Shown here: piece by piece, positions 29,441 through 38,133 of the stretch
Position numbering within the stretch: the first letter of the stretch is position 1
Layout of the letters: each line of letters begins with the position of its first letter
The notes under the pieces: model-generated
Databases searched by the model: none
Seen by the model: the letters and a program-made list of their open reading frames with translations, nothing else
Told to the model about the DNA's origin: nothing
DNA from: Paenibacillus pectinilyticus
GTDB taxonomy: Bacteria; Bacillota; Bacilli; Paenibacillales; NBRC-103111
Assembly (NCBI RefSeq): GCF_001700435.1
Contig: NZ_LYPC01000011.1
Span: forward strand, 1 to 64,000
Direction: 5' to 3'
DNA length: 64,000 nucleotides
Position numbers and translations under genes: made by a program

Positions 29441-30334
29441 TTATTTCACCGTATAGCAAACATACCAGAAGCTGCCGCCTACGAAAATACGCAAATGCTG
29501 CGAAATCGGCTTGAAAATATCAGTTAACTCGTCATAGCTAAAATAATTCTTCAGGATCTCATGCTTGGAGCCGTCGGCGAGCTCCCGTCTTTTGTATGTA
29601 TCTTCACTATCTTCTAGTGTAATGAGCTCGCCGCCCCTTCCAGGTACATACACATTATCTGCGATAAATACTTGCGCACCGCTGCCTAGTCGTTCGTGGA
29701 AGCCTTGCAGAAAGCTATCGATTCGATTCCGTGGAATATGCGAGAACCAAAAGTTAGCCAGTCCGTAGTCAAATTCACCTCCGATCTCAGGTAGCTCGTA
29801 CGCGTCTCCTTCAATAAAAGTAGCATTCCCCTTCGGCCACGGCTTCGACTCCGCAATATGCAGCACTTCGGGGCGAATATCCACGCCAACAAGTTGGGTG
29901 GCCGCTTCCGCAGCAATTTGTGACCAATAACCTGTCCCGCAAGCAATCTCCAGTACCCGGCGTCCATCGACTTGCCTTTTGATGATGTCGGACAGCAATG
30001 CCAGCTCCTGTTGATATTCTGCGTCCTCCCGGTGATAGATGCGTTCATACTCCTCGGCTCGTGCGCCGTAGTAGGCTTGCATATTCTGTTTCTCTACTTC
30101 TAAAAGGACCTGCTTTTCCTTCACCTCTTCGAAAATCCGATGCCTCGCCGACAATAAATCCGCGAAAATCGCCCCGCCTTGCGCCGAATAATTCGCGAGC
30201 AATCCCTGCGTCGCCATCACGATCAGCTGCGTCATCGACAAGCCAGTGTCATCAGCCATCCGTTCTAGCTCCGCTTTTACTTTCTCTGGCAAATAGACGG
30301 AAAGCCGTTTGGTTTTGTCTTGTTTGTCTTCCAT
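29441..30334 (-). CDS. Ribbon-helix-helix / SAM methyltransferase fusion
   Basis: 297 residues. Residues 9-50 (RLSVYLPEKVKAELERMADD, TGLSMTQLIVMATQGLLANY) read as a CopG/Arc-like ribbon-helix-helix DNA-binding segment. A helical linker (about 55-120) joins it to a class I methyltransferase: motif I VLEIACGTGYW (127-137), acidic residue after strand 2 in GVDIRPEV (D152), motif II-III EGDAYELP. The methyl acceptor is unknown; the methyltransferase portion resembles small-molecule enzymes. ATG at 30334 follows a GGGGG site. The combination of DNA binding and methyltransferase in one chain is unusual (see findings). Confidence 0.78.
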   Translation of the reverse strand: MEDKQDKTKRLSVYLPEKVKAELERMADDTGLSMTQLIVMATQGLLANYSAQGGAIFADLLSARHRIFEEVKEKQVLLEVEKQNMQAYYGARAEEYERIYHREDAEYQQELALLSDIIKRQVDGRRVLEIACGTGYWSQIAAEAATQLVGVDIRPEVLHIAESKPWPKGNATFIEGDAYELPEIGGEFDYGLANFWFSHIPRNRIDSFLQGFHERLGSGAQVFIADNVYVPGRGGELITLEDSEDTYKRRELADGSKHEILKNYFSYDELTDIFKPISQHLRIFVGGSFWYVCYTVK

Positions 30335-30480
30335 GGTGGATAACCCCCTAGAATTAATGACATATAATTTGTACCATTGTAACATTTATTATATGGTTTG
30401 AAAAGTGAGATTCGCTGCACGTTGAAAAAGCGATAGAGCGAGTGAGTGGGGGAAGATATGGTGGGTTTGGCGGGGTAGGA

Positions 30481-30627
30481 TGGTGGCTTGCTGGTAGATG
30501 GACTCTGGTTGGGTGGGATGGTGGCTTGCTGGTAGATGGACTCTGGTTGGGTGGGATGGTGGCTTGCTGGTAGATGGACTCTGGTTGGTGCGATGGTGGC
30601 TTGCAGGTAGATGGACTTTGGTTGGAT
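30481..30627. repeat. 38-bp tandem repeat, four copies
   Basis: Copies begin at 30481, 30519, 30557 and 30594; the unit starts TGGTGGCTTGCTGGTAGATG and ends in GGGTGGGA. The first two are identical, the third loses one base, the fourth carries several substitutions. No spacer lies between copies, so it is not CRISPR-like. Confidence 0.9.
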
Positions 30628-30742
30628 GGTTTGTAAAAGTAGCTAGTTTTGAAAGGTCCTTGTGTAAGTTAGCTTCCAAGAACCATCGATTACTGATTAT
30701 TTGCCCACTCGCCTGTCTGCCGTGCGTTCTCTCTCCATAATA

Positions 30743-30928
30743 AATGGAAAACATCCATCTAAATCTACGATTTATCTTCGAAAAAGTAAAATAACTGGAA
30801 AACATGTAGGTAATTCGTCAATATTTCCGAAAAAAGAACAAAACCTCTGAAATTAGCTACATAATATCCATCTATTCGTATTTTCCATTCCAAAATGGCA
30901 TAAATAACTGGAGCTTTTCCAGTTATTT
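30743..30928. repeat. TGGA/TCCA palindrome region (copy 1 of dispersed family)
   Basis: AT-rich segment with ATGGA-AAACA-TCCAT (30744-30758), a half-element near 30795, and a perfect 11-bp stem AAATAACTGGA / TCCAGTTATTT (30902-30928). It shares CCTCTGAAATTAGCT (30844-30858) with a similar region at 43.1-43.3 kb. Confidence 0.6.
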
Positions 30929-30978
30929 AGTGATGCTGCAAGTGGCTGTGCCTGTGTCGTGCTCATACCAGGGTTTTT

Positions 30979-31027
30979 GTTTCTGGTTTCTGGTTTCTGG
31001 TTTCTGGTTTCTGGTTTCTGGCTTCTG
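30979..31027. repeat. GTTTCTG heptamer repeat, seven copies
   Basis: Six perfect GTTTCTG units and one GCTTCTG, in tandem, just before the hexamer array. Confidence 0.9.
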
Positions 31028-31060
31028 TGGTCTGGGGGCTGTGGGCTGGTACGGGGTTGG

Positions 31061-31989
31061 GGTTCAGGTTCAGGTTCAGGTTCAGGTTCAGGTTCAGGTT
31101 CAGGTTCAGGTTCAGGTTCAGGTTCAGGTTCAGGTTCAGGTTCAGGTTCAGGTTCAGGTTCAGGTTCAGGTTCAGGTTCAGGTTCAGGTTCAGGTTCAGG
31201 TTCAGGTTCAGGTTCAGGTTCAGGTTCAGGTTCAGGTTCAGGTTCAGGTTCAGGTTCAGGTTCAGGTTCAGGTTCAGGTTCAGGTTCAGGTTCAGGTTCA
31301 GGTTCAGGTTCAGGTTCAGGTTCAGGTTCAGGTTCAGGTTCAGGTTCAGGTTCAGGTTCAGGTTCAGGTTCAGGTTCAGGTTCAGGTTCAGGTTCAGGTT
31401 CAGGTTCAGGTTCAGGTTCAGGTTCAGGTTCAGGTTCAGGTTCAGGTTCAGGTTCAGGTTCAGGTTCAGGTTCAGGTTCAGGTTCAGGTTCAGGTTCAGG
31501 TTCAGGTTCAGGTTCAGGTTCAGGTTCAGGTTCAGGTTCAGGTTCAGGTTCAGGTTCAGGTTCAGGTTCAGGTTCAGGTTCAGGTTCAGGTTCAGGTTCA
31601 GGTTCAGGTTCAGGTTCAGGTTCAGGTTCAGGTTCAGGTTCAGGTTCAGGTTCAGGTTCAGGTTCAGGTTCAGGTTCAGGTTCAGGTTCAGGTTCAGGTT
31701 CAGGTTCAGGTTCAGGTTCAGGTTCAGGTTCAGGTTCAGGTTCAGGTTCAGGTTCAGGTTCAGGTTCAGGTTCAGGTTCAGGTTCAGGTTCAGGTTCAGG
31801 TTCAGGTTCAGGTTCAGGTTCAGGTTCAGGTTCAGGTTCAGGTTCAGGTTCAGGTTCAGGTTCAGGTTCAGGTTCAGGTTCAGGTTCAGGTTCAGGTTCA
31901 GGTTCAGGTTCAGGTTCAGGTTCAGGTTCAGGTTCAGGTTCAGGTTCAGGTTCAGGTTCAGGTTCAGGTTCAGGTTCAGGTTCAGGTTC
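31061..31989. repeat. Perfect GGTTCA hexanucleotide array, about 155 copies
   Basis: 929 bp of uninterrupted GGTTCA with no variant in the given sequence, followed to about 32040 by decayed copies (GGGTTC, GGTTGA). All three plus frames and one minus frame stay open (Val-Gln, Gly-Ser, Phe-Arg, Leu-Asn dipeptides), purely a result of the period. Lack of any interruption suggests recent expansion or an assembly product. Confidence 0.97.
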
Positions 31990-32094
31990 GAGTTCGGGTT
32001 CGGGTTCCGATTGGGGTTGAGGTTCAGTTCGTGGTTCGAAAGTGCGTCTACATCTGTATCTAGATTTGTGTCTGATACTGGGGCTGAGGTTGTG

Positions 32095-32166
32095 CCTACA
32101 TCTACATCTACATCTACATCTACATCTACATCTACTTCTACATCTACGTTTACATCTACGTCTCTA
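32095..32166. repeat. CTACAT hexamer repeat, about 12 copies
   Basis: Tandem CTACAT units with a few substitutions (CTACTT, CTACGT, TTACAT) beyond the large array; a different sequence with the same six-base period. Confidence 0.85.
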
Positions 32167-32261
32167 CCTTCGCCCGCGCTCTCGCCCTGCCACAAACCTC
32201 TCCCCCCAACACAAAAAAGCCGAGCCCCATCCATCGGATGAATACTCGACTTTCATTAGAG

Positions 32262-33218
32262 CTACATGAGCTGCCGCTCCTCGCCATATCGGCGTTTGAG
32301 CTGACTTAAGAAAAACTGCAAAGAGAGGAACAACAGCGCAAAGCTGGTGCCCGCACTGAGAATAATCCACGGATGCAATCGAATGTAACGCGAGCCGTAG
32401 GCAATCAGCGACAACCATTCGCCGGAAGTGCTGATCGTGATCTTGAAGCCTGCTTCCTCGTCGCCAATGGTCTCCGTGCCGCCGAGCACGATATTGAACA
32501 CGGCGAGCTGCCCGAGCAGGAAGAGCACCTGCATGAATTCACTTAGAAAAATGAAGGACATTTCATTTCTCATTGAAGGGACGATATGCCGAAGCGTCCG
32601 GTGCCAGAACGAACCGCCCATGAGGCGGGAGGCTTCGATGAACATTTTGCCACTATAATAGCGTGTCCGATCTGCAATCTGGTGAGCTAGCGGAAACACG
32701 CCAATCAGCGTTATGAGTATGACGAAGGTGACTGTGAACAATAGCTTGCTGTGCGGATCCGCTTTGGCCCCGAGATCGAGCCTGAGCCCATAATACATAC
32801 CCGCTAGCGGTGGATAGAGGAAAATAAAGGCCGGCACCGATGCAACTGCCCACTGCAGGGAACGGAGTAAGCCTCGCCCTTTGCCGGTCATTCCACTCCA
32901 TAACCCCCAAGGCAGAGCAAATGCGAAACGAAGCAGAGTCAGGCCGAGCGCCGTACCTAGGGTGTATTTTAACCCATTCAATAATAAGCTGAGCATGTCG
33001 AAGCCCCGGTGATCGGTCCCCAGCAGAAAGGTGCTATTCGGCACGTAAGGTGGGATACTGTATCTGGTTTTGCCGTTTTCTTGGTATTGGATCATGTTGA
33101 TTTTATCCTCGGGCGAAATGCCATGAGGCTTTAACCAGGAACCGAACACCATCACGATCAGGAACACGGCTAAGAAAGCGATAGAAATATAAAAAGCGGT
33201 AGAAGGGCGTTTTCTCAT
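32262..33218 (-). CDS. Oligopeptide/nickel-type ABC transporter permease (OppC/DppC-like)
   Basis: 318 residues with an N-terminal helix (8-28), an extracytoplasmic loop containing FLLGTDHRGFDMLSLLLNG, the DppC-type entry motif, and five further helices. The cytoplasmic EAA-like loop (FIEASRLMGGSFWHRTLRHIVP) contacts an ATPase. The ATG overlaps the stop of the upstream permease by four bases (ATGA), so translation is coupled. No ATPase or substrate-binding protein is encoded nearby, so the pair must borrow partners. Confidence 0.85.
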   Translation of the reverse strand: MRKRPSTAFYISIAFLAVFLIVMVFGSWLKPHGISPEDKINMIQYQENGKTRYSIPPYVPNSTFLLGTDHRGFDMLSLLLNGLKYTLGTALGLTLLRFAFALPWGLWSGMTGKGRGLLRSLQWAVASVPAFIFLYPPLAGMYYGLRLDLGAKADPHSKLLFTVTFVILITLIGVFPLAHQIADRTRYYSGKMFIEASRLMGGSFWHRTLRHIVPSMRNEMSFIFLSEFMQVLFLLGQLAVFNIVLGGTETIGDEEAGFKITISTSGEWLSLIAYGSRYIRLHPWIILSAGTSFALLFLSLQFFLSQLKRRYGEERQLM

Positions 33219-34309
33219 ACTCCAGCGACCTCCTCGGTACGAACCACAAAGTGCTTACGCAGCAAGGCATATAGGATATGAAACGCCATCGCAACCAACC
33301 CAAGCACCACGCAAATCGAAGACATGGAGGAAATCCCTTGATAGGTAGGCAAAATAATAAAGCCCCCCAACCCGCCGATTCCGCAAATCGCCTCAGCTAC
33401 CGCCATACTTGCCAGCGCTAGCGTCGTCGCTTTAGGTAAAATCGCCAGCATATCCTCCATCACGTTGCGCAGGACATGGGAGAAGAGCACCTCACGCCGG
33501 GTTAGCCCTTTGGCCAATGCGGTTACCACATAGTCCTGCCCTAGCTCACGCTTGATCGCAACACGCAAAGTTCCATACATGGTTACGGATGGAATCAACG
33601 CAATCGTTAGAAAAGGAATGAGGAACGGTGTTCGATTGCCCACCTGAACAATGAGCAGCACATAGTGGCCGACGAACTTCGTAGCGTATATGGCTCCCAA
33701 TTGAATCAGCACGATGAGGAAGAAATCCGGCAATCCAACCAATAAAGCATGAATACCATCCAATACAGCGCCAATTCGCTTCGTAACGGAAGCCCACAGA
33801 GCAACTAGCGTACTGAGCATAATCGCAAGCACTAAGCCAGGTATGAAATACGTGCAGGTTTTCAGCAGCATCTGCGGGATCGCGTGTGCGATCGTTACCT
33901 CTTTGCGCGTATACGGATCGCGGTATTTGCCAAGGTCACCACGCAGAAATAAATTCTTCACCTGAGCTTTCACCGTATACGTATAATAACGCCACGAAAT
34001 GATAGGAGCATCCAGCGGAACGACTGAGGATCGCAATACCCCTTTAATCGTCATCGCTGTACCTTGGTACTCAAAGTACTTGCCATAGGGTACTTCTAGC
34101 AGCCCATTTTTCTCATTCAAAATCCGACTGCCAGGCAGCATCTCACTAAGCTTCTGCATACTTATGCTCGCATTGACCGTCACCTTGATCTGATCCGGCT
34201 GAACCGACAAGAACATCTGCCTGATATTACTCAGCAAGAAGATACCGATCAGCGTAATGACACCTAGCAACAGCCATCGTCCTATCGACTTCAACCCGTG
34301 TTCCCCCAT
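33215..34309 (-). CDS. Oligopeptide/nickel-type ABC transporter permease (OppB/DppB-like)
   Basis: 364 residues: first helix at about 10-30, then an extended external region (30-145, larger than usual) and five helices. The EAA-like loop lies in VVTALAKGLTRREVLFSHVLRNV. Forms a heterodimer with the downstream DppC-like protein. The start is uncertain: ATG at 34309 has only a weak site, while a TTG five codons in follows GGGGG. Substrate unknown; peptide import is the family norm. Confidence 0.82.
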   Translation of the reverse strand: MGEHGLKSIGRWLLLGVITLIGIFLLSNIRQMFLSVQPDQIKVTVNASISMQKLSEMLPGSRILNEKNGLLEVPYGKYFEYQGTAMTIKGVLRSSVVPLDAPIISWRYYTYTVKAQVKNLFLRGDLGKYRDPYTRKEVTIAHAIPQMLLKTCTYFIPGLVLAIMLSTLVALWASVTKRIGAVLDGIHALLVGLPDFFLIVLIQLGAIYATKFVGHYVLLIVQVGNRTPFLIPFLTIALIPSVTMYGTLRVAIKRELGQDYVVTALAKGLTRREVLFSHVLRNVMEDMLAILPKATTLALASMAVAEAICGIGGLGGFIILPTYQGISSMSSICVVLGLVAMAFHILYALLRKHFVVRTEEVAGV

Positions 34310-34390
34310 TCATTATTTACCATTGGTGAAATAGTTTCATATGGTCATAGTTTAACATGAAGGATTTGGGAAGGACTAGTAGATTCAGCC

Positions 34391-34432
34391 AAAAAGAAAA
34401 AAACTCCCACCTCCCACAGGAACTGGGAAGTG
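34391..34432 (-). terminator. Terminator after ABC exporter gene
   Basis: Minus strand CACTTCCCA, loop GTTCCTG, TGGGAGGTG (one G-T pair) followed by GGAGTTTTTTTC. Confidence 0.75.
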
Positions 34433-34445
34433 AAAGTTTCCAATC

Positions 34446-36161
34446 TTAAGAACTAAACTGCGCCTGGTGCAAGCGGCTGTACACACCGCCCACAGCGATA
34501 AGTTCTTCATGCGCGCCTTGCTCAGTAATCCCTTGCTCCGTGACAACGACGATGCGATCCGCGTTCTTAATCGTCGCGAGGCGGTGCGCAATGACGAGCG
34601 TCGTGCGGCCCTTCGACAGCTCCGCCAAGGACTGCTGGATCGCCGCTTCAGTCTCGGTATCCAGCGCCGATGTCGCCTCATCTAAAATGAGAATCGGCGG
34701 ATTCTTCAAGAACATGCGCGCGATCGCGAGGCGCTGCTTCTGCCCCCCGGAGAGCTTGACGCCGCGCTCTCCGATGACCGTATCGAGTCCCTTTGGCTGG
34801 GACTCGATATACCCCTGCAGCTGCGCGCGCCGCGCAGCGTCCCAGATCTCCGCATCCGTCGCACCCAGCTTGCCGTACGCAATGTTCTCCCGCATCGTGC
34901 CGGAGAACAGGAACACATCCTGCTGCACGATGCCGATTTGGCGGCGCAGCGATTCCAGCTCGATATTGCGGATATCGAGGCCGTCAATGGCGATGCTGCC
35001 TTCGCTGACGTCGTAGAAGCGCGGCAGCAAGGAACAGATCGTCGTTTTGCCTGCGCCGGAAGGCCCGACGAAAGCGACCGTTTCCCCCGCGCGGATGGAG
35101 AGGGAGATGTTATTCAACACGCGGGCTTCGTCCCCGTAACCAAAAGACACCGCGTCGAACTTGATTTGACCATGGAGATGATCCACCTTGATCGCATTAG
35201 GGCGGTCCGCCACATCAGGTTCCGTGTCGATCACTTCGACATACCGTTTGAAACCTGCAATCCCCTTCGGATAGCTCTCGATAACGTTGTTGATTTTCTG
35301 AATCGGTCCTAGGAATACATTCGTTAATAGAACGAAGGCGATGAACTCGCCATACGAAATTTGCTTGTCGATCACAAACCATGTCCCGCAGATGAGAACG
35401 AATACGGTCACCGAACGCATTAAAATGTAGCTTAAGGAGATGTTCCACGCCATGATTTTATAGGAAGCAAGCTTCGTTAGTCGGAACCTGCCATTGTTCA
35501 CCTCGAACAATTTCTTTTCATGTGATTCATTCGCGAAAGCTTGTACCACACGGATTCCGCCGATATTATCTTCGACTCTGGCATTAATATCTGCGAGATC
35601 GCCCATCATGCGACGGAACGTTTTGGTCATTTTCTGATTAAAATACACAGCAATCCACAGCAAGAAAGGCACAATGACGAACGTTAGCAAGGCAAGCTTT
35701 ACGTTAATCTGCATCATGAGCAGCAAGGCGCCAATCAGCGTCATCACAGCAATAAATAAATCCTCTGGACCATGATGCGCGACTTCACCTATCTCAAGCA
35801 AATCGTTGGCCATACGCGACATTAACTGCCCTGTCTTGTTATTGTCATAGAACCGAAAGCTCAGCTTCTGAAGATGATTAAACATCTTTTTGCGCATATC
35901 GGTTTCAATATTAATCCCCAGCTTGTGTCCCCAGTACGTAACGATAAAGTTCAGCAGTGTATTGAGCGCATAAACACCCAGCAAACCTACACACGCCCAA
36001 ATAATCCAAGTCCAATTTCCTGCAGGAAGCAATTTATCGATCACCTGATTAACGGCAAGCGGGAACCCGAGCTCCAGCAAACCAGCCACCACGGCGCATG
36101 TGAAATCCAAAATAAATAAGTGCTTGTAGGGCCTATAGTACGAAAAAAAGCGTTTTAACAT
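34446..36161 (-). CDS. ABC exporter, fused membrane and ATPase domains (MsbA-like)
   Basis: 571 residues: six-helix type IV exporter domain (about 1-310) and nucleotide-binding domain with Walker A GPSGAGKTT, Q-loop, signature LSGGQKQR, Walker B ILILDEATSALD and switch histidine in VIAHRL. It works as a dimer, most often exporting lipids or drugs; the substrate cannot be told. ATG at 36161 follows GGTGGAG; the 29-codon extension to 36248 overlaps the divergent lipase promoter and is rejected. Confidence 0.9.
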   Translation of the reverse strand: MLKRFFSYYRPYKHLFILDFTCAVVAGLLELGFPLAVNQVIDKLLPAGNWTWIIWACVGLLGVYALNTLLNFIVTYWGHKLGINIETDMRKKMFNHLQKLSFRFYDNNKTGQLMSRMANDLLEIGEVAHHGPEDLFIAVMTLIGALLLMMQINVKLALLTFVIVPFLLWIAVYFNQKMTKTFRRMMGDLADINARVEDNIGGIRVVQAFANESHEKKLFEVNNGRFRLTKLASYKIMAWNISLSYILMRSVTVFVLICGTWFVIDKQISYGEFIAFVLLTNVFLGPIQKINNVIESYPKGIAGFKRYVEVIDTEPDVADRPNAIKVDHLHGQIKFDAVSFGYGDEARVLNNISLSIRAGETVAFVGPSGAGKTTICSLLPRFYDVSEGSIAIDGLDIRNIELESLRRQIGIVQQDVFLFSGTMRENIAYGKLGATDAEIWDAARRAQLQGYIESQPKGLDTVIGERGVKLSGGQKQRLAIARMFLKNPPILILDEATSALDTETEAAIQQSLAELSKGRTTLVIAHRLATIKNADRIVVVTEQGITEQGAHEELIAVGGVYSRLHQAQFSS

Positions 36162-36290
36162 GTGACTTCTCCACCTTTCTGTGCCTATTATACCTGATTC
36201 ATGCCATAAATAGGCAGTTGTCGGAGGACATGTATCCATTATTTTCATATGAATAGGTATATCTTATTCTGGCTGTGGGGGCATGGAATC

Positions 36291-37073
36291 ATGTTCAGTA
36301 ATGCTATGGATACACGAACTGCCCTTCGCCTCGCAGCGATGTGCGGTCAAAGCTATACCCTATTAGAACAGGGTACAGAAGGCGTGATTTTGCCGCCTAG
36401 TTATCGCATCGTCTCATCCTTCACGGCGAATTCCGCCTTTGGCGGGCGCGAATTGTTTGGCTTTATCGCTGAATCGGAGAGTCAAATTGTGATTGCTTTT
36501 CGCGGGACCTCGACGGCTTCAGATTGGATTTCTGATGCCATTGCTAGACAGACTGATTTTCCTTTTGCCAAAGAGGGCGGCCTTGTGCATCAAGGGTTTC
36601 TAGATATTTACCAGTCTGCGCGCAAACAAATCTTGGCTTCCATGAGCAAGCTTTCCCCTCAAAAACAGCTCTACCTGACAGGGCATAGCTTGGGAGGCGC
36701 ACTCGCAACCTTATGCGGGGCTGACCTCGCGACGAACACCAAGTTCAAGGATCCTGCTGTATACACGTTCGGCTCACCTCGAGTCGGTAATCCTACATTT
36801 GCAAGTCAATTTAATCGTAAAACAGGCCCTCACTATCGCGTCTATAATCGCAATGACATGGTTCCCGCACTGCCGCCGCTTGTTTACAAATCACCGCGCA
36901 CGGATGGGCTTTATCACTACATTCATGTAAAAAAAGCCGTTGAGCTAGACTTTCCGACAGGCTCCTTGGCAGGCAACCATGCCGTTAGCGGCTATTTCAA
37001 CGAGCTGGCGAAGCTCGATCCGAAATACGCCAAGCTGATCTGCACACGGACGCCGGGCTTCTGCCCCAACTAA
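36291..37073 (+). CDS. Class 3 lipase family protein
   Basis: 260 residues from the chosen start. Alpha/beta hydrolase of the fungal-type lipase class: IVIAFRGTSTASDWISDA (oxyanion region), nucleophile elbow GHSLGGA, YTFGSPRVGN, acid RNDMVPALPP, and histidine in the GLYHYIHVKK-NHAVSGYF region. No signal peptide, so an intracellular or leaderless esterase. An ATG at 36249 would add 14 hydrophobic residues but has no binding site; ATG 36291 is preceded by GGGGG. Divergent from the ABC exporter. Confidence 0.85.
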   Translation: MFSNAMDTRTALRLAAMCGQSYTLLEQGTEGVILPPSYRIVSSFTANSAFGGRELFGFIAESESQIVIAFRGTSTASDWISDAIARQTDFPFAKEGGLVHQGFLDIYQSARKQILASMSKLSPQKQLYLTGHSLGGALATLCGADLATNTKFKDPAVYTFGSPRVGNPTFASQFNRKTGPHYRVYNRNDMVPALPPLVYKSPRTDGLYHYIHVKKAVELDFPTGSLAGNHAVSGYFNELAKLDPKYAKLICTRTPGFCPN

Positions 37074-37106
37074 GAAGAGACTATGGGTAGCCCCATAGTC
37101 TCTTTT
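37074..37106. terminator. Bidirectional terminator after the lipase gene
   Basis: AAGAGACTATGGG, TAG loop, CCCATAGTCTCTTTT: a 13-bp perfect stem between converging genes. Confidence 0.9.
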
Positions 37107-37122
37107 CATCTATAACAGCTGT

Positions 37123-37593
37123 TTAGTGAGCACTTTCTTTCACAGTAAAATGCTTCTGAATCAAGGAAATCTGTCCGGCATGAATGCCCGTATGGTACAT
37201 CAATCTTCCAACCGCTTCCAGTGGTGTTGAAGATCCCATTGGTGACTCGACTGGCACTGTCCATGCCTCTTCATGCAGAGCACGCATCGCTTCAATTAAG
37301 TGGTTGTTTGATGCTGTCAGATCGTCGACCAATTCCTGCAGATTCGTGAACGTCGCCTTGGCTTTCGCACCGCCAGGACCACCGCTGGTTGAGAATTTGA
37401 TCCCTTCCGGGATTTTTGCTCCAAAAAACCAATCAGCAAACATATACTCGACCTCAGCGTTATGGCGAAGCATGTATCCGATCGAAGCAGAACCCAGTTC
37501 GAGGGTCAAATCAGCCTCTGGCAGCTTTTGCACGGTTTTATGAAAACGGCCTTGAATCGCGTTCCAGATGGGCAGTACAGTTTCAAAACTCAT
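37123..37593 (-). CDS. DinB family protein (end of heme operon)
   Basis: 156 residues, four-helix bundle of the DinB type with candidate metal histidines in MLRHNAEVEY and in LMYHTGIHAGQISLIQ. It is 30 bp downstream of the HugZ-like gene and in the same direction, so likely transcribed with the iron/heme operon and ended by the hairpin at 37074. Function unknown; the link with heme use is positional only. Confidence 0.78.
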   Translation of the reverse strand: MSFETVLPIWNAIQGRFHKTVQKLPEADLTLELGSASIGYMLRHNAEVEYMFADWFFGAKIPEGIKFSTSGGPGGAKAKATFTNLQELVDDLTASNNHLIEAMRALHEEAWTVPVESPMGSSTPLEAVGRLMYHTGIHAGQISLIQKHFTVKESAH

Positions 37594-37623
37594 AGTGGTA
37601 ACACGTCCTTTCTTCGCATACGA

Positions 37624-38133
37624 TTAGGATGATTTCGCTGGTTGGTGACCATCTCTAGCTACATGATCAAACTTCGTCCCTGCTAAGTCGATATCGAACG
37701 CTTGACCGAAGCCAGCTACATAGCGGCCTTCTAATGTCGTAAGCTCAAACAACGAGAAGTCGAGTGTTTTTAGAACGTTAATCATTGGCTTGCCAAAACG
37801 CTCACCGAACAACTCGAAAATATCTTCCTTGTCTTCATTTCCAACATTAACGGCGTTACATACGAAACGTGCACGTTGTCTTGCAAACAGATTCTCTGTT
37901 GAAGCTTCATCTTCAATTAACATCACGTCAACCGAAGGATTCGCTTCCATGTAGCGGAAATGATTGGCGATTCGACTAATAAAGATGTACAGTTTCCCAT
38001 CCTTTTTCACAAAAGGCGCATACGATACGAAAGGCTTACCGTTGTCATCCACCGTGCTCAGCATGACCGTTTTCAAGCTGTCTGTGAATTTGAGGTACTG
38101 TAACTTGCTAAGTTCTTGGTCCAATTGTTTCAT
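37624..38133 (-). CDS. HugZ-like heme utilisation protein (PPOX split barrel)
   Basis: 169 residues: N-terminal split-barrel (YLKFTDSLKTVMLSTVDDNG, VSYAPFVKKDGKLYIFISRI, VDVMLIEDEAS, ARQRARFVCNAV) and a C-terminal segment (YVAGFGQAFDIDLAGTKFDH) typical of HugZ-type heme-degrading or heme-binding proteins. The C-terminal FGQAFDI motif is what separates it from plain flavin oxidases. Its ATG overlaps the ATPase stop by one base (TAATG), so it is translationally coupled to the transporter. It probably releases iron from imported heme. Confidence 0.82.
   Translation of the reverse strand: MKQLDQELSKLQYLKFTDSLKTVMLSTVDDNGKPFVSYAPFVKKDGKLYIFISRIANHFRYMEANPSVDVMLIEDEASTENLFARQRARFVCNAVNVGNEDKEDIFELFGERFGKPMINVLKTLDFSLFELTTLEGRYVAGFGQAFDIDLAGTKFDHVARDGHQPAKSS

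Larger units (their letters stand above)
30335..32261. other. Gene-free stretch dominated by tandem repeats
   Basis: About 1.9 kb between the RHH-methyltransferase and Opp-type permease genes. It contains a 38-bp repeat, a palindrome-containing segment, a 7-bp repeat, the large hexamer array and a second hexamer repeat, listed separately. Frames through these repeats give only dipeptide runs and have no ribosome binding site, so I accept none as coding. Confidence 0.75.

Noticed and set aside
30481..30627. Possible CRISPR array
   Set aside because: Copies are directly adjacent with no unique spacers, and no cas genes are nearby. The palindromes at 43.1-43.3 kb also vary in both arms and spacers.
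30389..30805. Frame of 138 codons on the minus strand over the 38-bp repeats
   Set aside because: It is low-complexity and driven by the repeats; no start context and no similarity to a known family.
30930..32241. Four long open frames across the hexamer array (Val-Gln, Gly-Ser, Phe-Arg and Leu-Asn dipeptides)
   Set aside because: They arise because a six-base repeat contains no stop in these frames. They have no ribosome binding site, no unique domain, and different frames are open at once.
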